Part shown: positions 42,661 through 47,791 of the stretch, one piece after another
How the letters are laid out: each line of letters begins with the position of its first letter
Position numbering within the stretch: position 1 is the stretch's first letter
Source: Akkermansia muciniphila
GTDB lineage: Bacteria > Verrucomicrobiota > Verrucomicrobiia > Verrucomicrobiales > V1-33
Assembly (NCBI GenBank): GCA_943333275.1
Contig: CALQSQ010000038.1
Coordinates: 1 to 47,791, forward strand
Direction of reading: 5' to 3'
DNA: 47,791 nt
The notes under the pieces: model-generated
Told to the model about the DNA's origin: nothing
What the model saw: the letters and a program-made list of their open reading frames with translations, nothing else
The model's database searches: none
Program-made: the position numbers and the translations under genes

Positions 42661-43740
42661 ATGGCCACCGCTAAAAAGAAACCCTCCGCCTACGCCGCCG
42701 CCGGCGTCAACATCGCCCTCGGAGACACCGTCAAATCAGGCCTCAAAAAGACCCTCGCCACCGCCAGCCGCCCCGAAGTCCTCGCCGCCGTCGGCGGATT
42801 CGGCGGCCTCTTCGACCTCTCCAAGTTCAAAATCAAACACCCCGTCCTCGTCTCCTCCGTTGACGGCGTCGGCACCAAACTCAAACTCGCCTTCGAGACC
42901 GGCAACCACGAGTGCGTCGGCCAGGACATCGTCAACCATTGCGTCAACGACATCGCCGTCATGGGCGCAGAGCCCCTCTTCTTTCTCGACTACATCGGCC
43001 TCGGCAAACTCGACACCAAAGTCTTCGACAAACTCATCTCCGGCATGAAAAAAGCCTGCCAGGCCGCCAACTGCGCCCTCATCGGCGGAGAAACCGCCCA
43101 GATGCCCGGCTTCTACCAACCCGGCGAGTACGACCTCGTCGGCTGCATCATCGGCATCGTTGAAAAAAAGCGCATCCTCAGCGGCGCCGCCATCAAACCC
43201 GGCGACCTCATCCTCGGCCTCCCCTCCAACGGCCTCCACACCAACGGCTACTCCCTCGCCCGCAAGATCATCTTTGAAACATTGAAGCACAAGATCACCG
43301 ACAAACTCCCCGGCTCCAAACAAACCTTCGCCGACGCCCTCCTCCAGCCCCACCTCAACTACAGCCCCCTCACCCGTTCCCTCACCCAGGAGTTCAACCA
43401 CGGCCCCAGCCACAAGCGCAAGCCCAACGCCATCCACGCCCTCTGCCACATCACCGGCGGTGGCTTCAGCGGCAATCTCCCCCGCGTCCTCCCTCCAGGC
43501 CTCGGCGCCAAAATCTACCACGGCACCTGGCCCACCCTCCCCATCTTCGACTACCTCACCCAGAAAGGCGGCGTCGAATTCGACGAACTCCACGAAGTCT
43601 TCAACATGGGCATCGGCATGACCCTCATCGTCACCCCCGATCAAGCCCTCAACATCCAAGACGCCGCCGCCGCCCAAGGCCACCCCGCCTACATCATCGG
43701 CGAAGTCACCAAAGGCCCCGCCATCACCGTGGTAAAATAA
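42661..43740 (+). CDS. purM: Phosphoribosylformylglycinamidine cyclo-ligase
   Basis: A 359-residue AIR synthetase, the fifth step of purine synthesis, following directly on the PurQ/PurL reaction. The motifs are YAAAGVNIALGDTVKSGLKK, LVSSVDGVGTKLKLAFETG, GQDIVNHCVNDIAVMGAEPL, IGGETAQMPGFYQPGEYDLV and ITGGGFSGNLPRVLPPGLGA, as expected for the family. The C-terminus has VFNMGIGMTLIV. It is in a two-gene unit with purQ, 15 bp apart. C-ending codons are extremely frequent. Confidence 0.96.
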   Translation: MATAKKKPSAYAAAGVNIALGDTVKSGLKKTLATASRPEVLAAVGGFGGLFDLSKFKIKHPVLVSSVDGVGTKLKLAFETGNHECVGQDIVNHCVNDIAVMGAEPLFFLDYIGLGKLDTKVFDKLISGMKKACQAANCALIGGETAQMPGFYQPGEYDLVGCIIGIVEKKRILSGAAIKPGDLILGLPSNGLHTNGYSLARKIIFETLKHKITDKLPGSKQTFADALLQPHLNYSPLTRSLTQEFNHGPSHKRKPNAIHALCHITGGGFSGNLPRVLPPGLGAKIYHGTWPTLPIFDYLTQKGGVEFDELHEVFNMGIGMTLIVTPDQALNIQDAAAAQGHPAYIIGEVTKGPAITVVK

Positions 43741-43838
43741 AACCCCTCCCGGTTTTCCAGATGGGGCAAGGCCGCGCCCAAGCCAGCCCGCCCCCACCCG
43801 CTCAACCCACAGCGGAACTCCAGATCCCCTCAGCTGCT

Positions 43839-44243
43839 TTACGACATAGAGGAAAACGCTTCAACAACCTCACCGGGCTTTTCGTAAGCATACCTGTGTA
43901 AATTCGCCGTCATGGCGCACCATAGATAAAAAACGATCCCCACAAGCACCGACACATCGCCAATAGCCAAAAGCGCGATTTGAAAATAACGCGGAGCCGG
44001 TTTTCTTACCGAGTAAACCGCCGCCGCCGCCCACAACGCAGGAACTACCAGCAGCGCCATCCCATAATGTCGGATGAACAGCGACTGCTTGCTAAACTCT
44101 TCCGTTCCGCTTTCCGGGAAATCATAATAATTCGACGCCGTCGCCAAGCTCACAAACATTGTTCCACCAACCACTACTACCACCTGAAGCAAGACAATGC
44201 TGAACATGGTCATGTGGGGTGGAGACCTGCGGATCGTCTTCAT
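43839..44243 (-). CDS. Small membrane protein, paralog of the gene at 46152-46532
   Basis: 134 residues from the ATG at 44243 (MKTIRRSPPHM...); other in-frame ATGs exist at 44252 and 44213. Three hydrophobic segments are visible: MFSIVLLQVVVVVGGTMFV, YGMALLVVPALWAAAAVYSV and FQIALLAIGDVSVLVGIVFY. The layout and many residues (QVVVVVGGTMFVS / QIGVVLGGTLYVG, HYGMALLVVPALWAAAAVY / NYGLSFLVIPVLWVAGAVY) repeat in the protein encoded at 46152-46532. No family is recognised. It lies downstream of the large lipoprotein hydrolase on the same strand. Confidence 0.75.
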   Translation of the reverse strand: MKTIRRSPPHMTMFSIVLLQVVVVVGGTMFVSLATASNYYDFPESGTEEFSKQSLFIRHYGMALLVVPALWAAAAVYSVRKPAPRYFQIALLAIGDVSVLVGIVFYLWCAMTANLHRYAYEKPGEVVEAFSSMS

Positions 44244-44385
44244 GGAAGGCATCGGTAAAATGAGCGAGCCGCAGGAAACATCCCGCTCCCCCGCACGCCT
44301 CACACCCTACCACACCCACCTCCTCAACGCCATCGCCGAGGTAAAGTAAAAAGTGGCCCCACCTCTGCCCTGCGGCCTCCGCCTT

Positions 44386-46017
44386 TTAGCGCCTTCCGTG
44401 CTGATGCAGGATGCGCACCACCTCCGCAATCGCCTCCGGGTTCTGATGTCCGCTGTGATTCGAGTTCACAATCAACTCTGACACCGCGCCTTCAAGGTGC
44501 GAACTCTTGTAAGGCACAAATCCATCGCTGCTATTGGGCGTGTCCCCCTTGCCCCGATCCCCCACGATCGTATGATACGGGATCGCCTTGGTAAGAGGCA
44601 ACCGGTCCACCGCCTTCACAAACTTGTTATCCGAAGAAAGCGTGTCGATGCTCGAAGGAATACGCGTCATTTCGAAACCCGCCCTGTCCAGCGTCAGCAC
44701 GTGCTTCAGCGTATCCCCTACATCAAGCAGCATCCTCGGCGCTTTCACCAGCCGCGTGCCGATCCGCCCGATGATCCCCGCTGCCATATCCGCCCCACGG
44801 TGAGGAGCACAGATAAAAATGGCCCGCCCAATGTCCGGACGGTGATCAAAGATCAGCATCTCCTTCATCATCTTCAGATCCTTCGCAGGCAGGCCCGCCT
44901 TGTCCGGTGATTGGGAAAAGGAATTCTTCCACAGCGCATCCCCGCTGTCCGTCAGCATCAGACGCCCCAGCATTCCGCCCATGCTATGCCCCACATACAC
45001 GATCGGCTTGTGATCCGGATACACCTTTCTCACCTTATCCAGCTCCGCCCGCAACAGTGCCGCGGAATAAGGGTAGGGATACCCGCTCGGATAGGTAAAT
45101 ATCCAGATCTGGTAACGCTTCCGGATCTCCGGATCCGCCCGCAGCGCATTCAACATCGGCACCCACGTCGCATGCGTATCCATCAGCCCGTGCACCAGCA
45201 GCAGAGGAATACGCTCCGGGTCATAAGGGCGCAATCGCGCGATCCTTGCCGTGTCCGCATACTTCCCAGGATCCAGCAACCGCGCCAGACCCAGCTTCTC
45301 CGGCCGCTCCCGCGTCAGCAGCACCGCATAAGGAGCCGTGAAATCCGCCGCCAGCGGAAACGACCTCCGCCCCAGCGACACCCGCTCCACATCCAGCGGA
45401 TTATAGAACTCCACCTCACAATGCTGCCCCTTGAAACGCGCCACCGCCGTCGACCCATAATACGTCCGCCCCCCACCCCCAAAGTTCTTCTGGAAATCCT
45501 TCTTCTCCTCCTTCCGCACAGAGACAAGCGCCGCCCCCAGTCCCTCCCGCTTCACCCGCTTCGTGAAATACTTCCCCCCTATCTCAAGCTGATCCTCCGG
45601 GATCATCTCATACAGCGACACATCATGCCCCCGCCGCAGATCCTTCCGCTGCCCCAGCGTAAAATTTCCTACCACCAACGGACGCGACCACGCATCTATC
45701 TCATGCTTCCGCAGAATCCCAAACACCCGTTGCAGCGAGAAATTATACACCCGCATCGCCTCCGTATCCTTCGGGTCCGCCTCCAGCTCCACCCCCGCCT
45801 CCTTCACCGCCATCAGCGTCAGCTCCAGCGCCCGCATTGCATCCCGTCCCTCACATTTTCCCGCCTCCGTCAGTTCCCCCTGCGCACGCACCAACCCCGC
45901 ATCCCCACTCTGCACCTTCAGCACCTCCACCTTCCGCTCCTTCAACGCCGCAATCGGAGCACAAGCCACCAGCGAGAGAGCCAGGAAACAATGAAGAAAG
46001 ATTCGCGCAGATTTCAT
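44386..46017 (-). CDS. Large alpha/beta-hydrolase lipoprotein
   Basis: 543 residues from the ATG at 46017; the longer frame upstream is low-complexity Gly/Arg. The N-terminus is a lipoprotein signal peptide ending in LSLVAC. Residues 20-270 form a large N-terminal region without a known motif. The C-terminal hydrolase domain starts at IPLLLVHGLMDTHATWVPML (oxyanion-type HG). It has the nucleophile elbow GHSMGG, the strand FICAPHRGADMA, and a late His in NSNHSGHQNP. It is likely a membrane-tethered lipase or esterase. The substrate is unknown. It is flanked by two paralogous small membrane proteins on the same strand. Confidence 0.87.
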   Translation of the reverse strand: MKSARIFLHCFLALSLVACAPIAALKERKVEVLKVQSGDAGLVRAQGELTEAGKCEGRDAMRALELTLMAVKEAGVELEADPKDTEAMRVYNFSLQRVFGILRKHEIDAWSRPLVVGNFTLGQRKDLRRGHDVSLYEMIPEDQLEIGGKYFTKRVKREGLGAALVSVRKEEKKDFQKNFGGGGRTYYGSTAVARFKGQHCEVEFYNPLDVERVSLGRRSFPLAADFTAPYAVLLTRERPEKLGLARLLDPGKYADTARIARLRPYDPERIPLLLVHGLMDTHATWVPMLNALRADPEIRKRYQIWIFTYPSGYPYPYSAALLRAELDKVRKVYPDHKPIVYVGHSMGGMLGRLMLTDSGDALWKNSFSQSPDKAGLPAKDLKMMKEMLIFDHRPDIGRAIFICAPHRGADMAAGIIGRIGTRLVKAPRMLLDVGDTLKHVLTLDRAGFEMTRIPSSIDTLSSDNKFVKAVDRLPLTKAIPYHTIVGDRGKGDTPNSSDGFVPYKSSHLEGAVSELIVNSNHSGHQNPEAIAEVVRILHQHGRR

Positions 46018-46151
46018 GGGGAAAAGAAACCCCGAGCCTACCCAAACGCCCCATCTCCGCAACTCCTCATTGCGACCCACACCACCTCCGCCGCCACACC
46101 TTTCCACACCAGCTGGGCCAGCCTGTCCCCGAGCCCTCCCCCCCCGATATC

Positions 46152-46532
46152 CTAAAGCGGTCCAGGCACATTTTCCGTCCACATCCATTGGTAGCACGTC
46201 TCACCAATCATGAGGTAACCAAGCACCGCCAGAAACAACACCACCAGGCCGAACACGAAAAGCGTAGGCCGCAACTCAGGCGCAGCGCCGTTGCTTTCCG
46301 CATACACCGCCCCGGCCACCCACAACACAGGGATCACCAGGAACGACAATCCATAATTCTGCACAAACACCGCCTCCATACTATACGGCGGGCCGAAGCC
46401 CATCCCCGGATTATACCCGCGCGCCTTCAACATCGACCCCACATACAGCGTCCCCCCCAGCACCACTCCAATCTGGAAGAGCGCTATGATAATGATGGCG
46501 CGGAGCGCCGAAGGTTTGCCGGGGAAATGCAT
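46152..46532 (-). CDS. Small membrane protein, paralog of the gene at 43839-44243
   Basis: 126 residues from the ATG at 46532 (MHFPGKPSALRAIIIIALFQ); the upstream part of the frame is low-complexity. Three membrane segments are visible: ALRAIIIIALFQIGVVLGGT, YGLSFLVIPVLWVAGAVYAE and LRPTLFVFGLVVLFLAVLGY. It matches the other small protein along the whole length, with a matching gap near the periplasmic loop. No family is recognised. It is placed upstream of the hydrolase lipoprotein, which suggests an operon. Confidence 0.75.
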   Translation of the reverse strand: MHFPGKPSALRAIIIIALFQIGVVLGGTLYVGSMLKARGYNPGMGFGPPYSMEAVFVQNYGLSFLVIPVLWVAGAVYAESNGAAPELRPTLFVFGLVVLFLAVLGYLMIGETCYQWMWTENVPGPL

Positions 46533-46805
46533 GAATGACGTGGGGGGAATTTGAGTGGCGAATACAGCACTCCCCACCCTGCGCAGCAACCCCAATTCCC
46601 CCCTAGTCCATTCCACTAGCACACACCGCCACACCAGGTAACGCCAGCCTGCCGCCGAGCCCTCCCCCAGCCTCAGCGCCCGCATCACAGCCCACCCCAC
46701 CAGCGCACTCCAGCTCTTGGAGAACCTGACTCCTCTTTCTGGAATCCACCACCACACATCATTCCACTCCCGGCAGGCTCCGGCGCAGCCCCGCCCCACC
46801 TTCTG

Positions 46806-47516
46806 CTACCACTTAATCCCCTTCACCGACAGATATTCCGCGCTCGCCTGCCCATACTGCTGCTTCACGGACTCCTTCACCCCCTGGAACTTCTCCTGCA
46901 AGCCCTTCGGCCCGTAGTAGAGCAACTTTCGTTTCTGGCGCGACGTGCCCAGCGAGCCATCCTGCAGCGATAGCGCCGAGTTCGAGCTCTTGAGCAACGT
47001 GCTCAGCGACGTCAGCGATGCGGAGCTTATCTCCGTCGGCACACCCGTCGCATAACCCACCGCACCCGTGGCAATGGCAATCAACTTGTCAAAACTCGCC
47101 GAGATCTCCGCATACGCCTGCTCCGTCGCCTTCGTTTTCTGCACCTGCGTCGGCGTTGGCTCATCCGGAGTCGGCTTCGCCTTCGGTGGTTTCACGCCGC
47201 GCACCTTATCTGCCGCCAACTTCGCCGAATGGTACTCCGAAGCCCACGCCGAGTTGCTCTTCAGCCGCGCCATGATCTGCGTCGACCGCGCCTTCACCGT
47301 CTTGACCGTCGCCACCCGCGTCGTCGCCTGCGTCGAATAAGAACCCTCCTGCGTATCCACCAGATCATTTGCCGTATCCACCGATGTCAGGAACGTCGTG
47401 AACGTCGAAATCTGCAACGATGCATCCGGCGGATTATACGCGGGAGACATTCCCGCCGCTGTATCCTTTAAAAGCACCGCCCTCGCCAGCCTGTCTATAA
47501 ACGATTGGAGTCCCAT
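46806..47516 (-). CDS. Unrecognised Ser/Thr-rich protein
   Basis: 236 residues from the ATG at 47516 (MGLQSFIDRLARAVLLKDTA); the frame could begin upstream at 47603, but the N-terminus there looks accidental. It is rich in Ser, Thr and Ala with long helical stretches (TRVATVKTVKARSTQIMARL, KATEQAYAEISASFDKLIAI). A Lys/Pro linker, VKPPKAKPTPDEPTPTQVQK, joins two helical halves. There is no signal peptide or catalytic motif. I do not recognise it. It lies at the start of the minus-strand block, with an AT-rich leader upstream. Confidence 0.7.
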   Translation of the reverse strand: MGLQSFIDRLARAVLLKDTAAGMSPAYNPPDASLQISTFTTFLTSVDTANDLVDTQEGSYSTQATTRVATVKTVKARSTQIMARLKSNSAWASEYHSAKLAADKVRGVKPPKAKPTPDEPTPTQVQKTKATEQAYAEISASFDKLIAIATGAVGYATGVPTEISSASLTSLSTLLKSSNSALSLQDGSLGTSRQKRKLLYYGPKGLQEKFQGVKESVKQQYGQASAEYLSVKGIKW

Positions 47517-47791
47517 AAGAGAAAGAAGGTTAAGATTAAGGAAAACGACCCCCAAAAACACCGTGCCCCCAGGGATCACATAGAAATTTTTCCACAACTC
47601 CAAATTTTTTCAACAAAAATCCAACAAATATTGGTTCTCCACCGAATTTCGTGGGTAGACATCCCGAAGCACAATTTTGTGAGAGTCCTGCCTTTGAAGA
47701 AAGGCCCAAAGCTGGGCATTTCGCATCGAAATGTTCCTGAGAGCGGCTTTGCCTTGCTGGAGCGGAGGGCAAGGAAGAAACGGAATAAGTG
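47517..47791. other. Upstream region of the last minus-strand gene, window edge
   Basis: No gene is supported. The part nearest the gene is AT-rich on the minus strand, with TTGTTG-type and TTGAAA-type elements near 47600-47640 that could belong to a promoter, but no -10 box is convincing. The remainder runs to the window edge without a protein-like frame. Confidence 0.4.

Noticed and set aside
46533..46799. Gly/Trp/Arg-rich extension of the small membrane protein
   Set aside because: It has no match to the paralog at 43839-44243, which begins at the equivalent of 46532, and no ribosome-binding site.
47536..47772. A 78-codon minus-strand frame at the window end
   Set aside because: No protein-like features, and it overlaps the AT-rich leader of the gene at 46806-47516.

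Overview
The window looks like a chromosomal piece from a member of the Verrucomicrobiota (PVC superphylum). The evidence is a DUF1592-type cytochrome protein translationally coupled to a DUF1552 protein, scattered nuo genes, several ExbD paralogs in one operon, families of GC-rich palindromic repeats, high GC content, and mostly weak or absent Shine-Dalgarno sequences. The assignment is inferred from gene content. No rRNA, tRNA, CRISPR array, phage module or intact insertion sequence was recognised.

Layout. 0-6 kb: end of a TPR protein, a Ski2-like helicase, a CBS/DRTGG manganese pyrophosphatase, a DUF1287 protein and a GNAT acetyltransferase. 6.2-14.3 kb: a co-directional block of two secreted TPR proteins, one ExbB/TolQ, three consecutive ExbD/TolR proteins, a small exported protein and an M23 peptidase lipoprotein. 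This is the best candidate for an undescribed system: a proton-driven inner-membrane motor with periplasmic scaffold and wall-cutting partners. 14.3-21.8 kb: mostly minus strand, with a Gfo/Idh oxidoreductase, a PaaK-like adenylate-forming enzyme, a small membrane protein, a hot-dog thioesterase, a divergent transglutaminase-like protein, and an SDR / nucleotidyltransferase / GtrA operon probably serving surface glycans. 21.8-25 kb: an accessory island with a truncated nitroreductase, three different inverted-repeat elements, a NERD-domain protein and degraded sequence.

25-34.7 kb: a YiiX-like permuted papain-fold protein, threonine synthase, the DUF1592/DUF1552 pair, a C45 acyltransferase/hydrolase, an alpha/beta-hydrolase lipoprotein and an MFS transporter. 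34.7-38.7 kb: rplQ and rpoA, closed by a bidirectional terminator and detached from the usual ribosomal-protein neighbours; a lipoprotein with a duplicated Cys module; and an isolated nuoB-nuoC pair behind a perfect CRP-type palindrome. 38.7-43.7 kb: a peptidoglycan amidase, an MGDG-synthase-like glycosyltransferase, an M42 peptidase, purQ and purM. 43.8-47.8 kb: minus strand, with two paralogous small membrane proteins flanking a large alpha/beta-hydrolase lipoprotein, then an unrecognised protein.

Many starts were moved inward from the longest frame because the upstream part is low-complexity or because a signal peptide or family-typical N-terminus begins later. Assignments rest on motif reading by eye, not on database searches.
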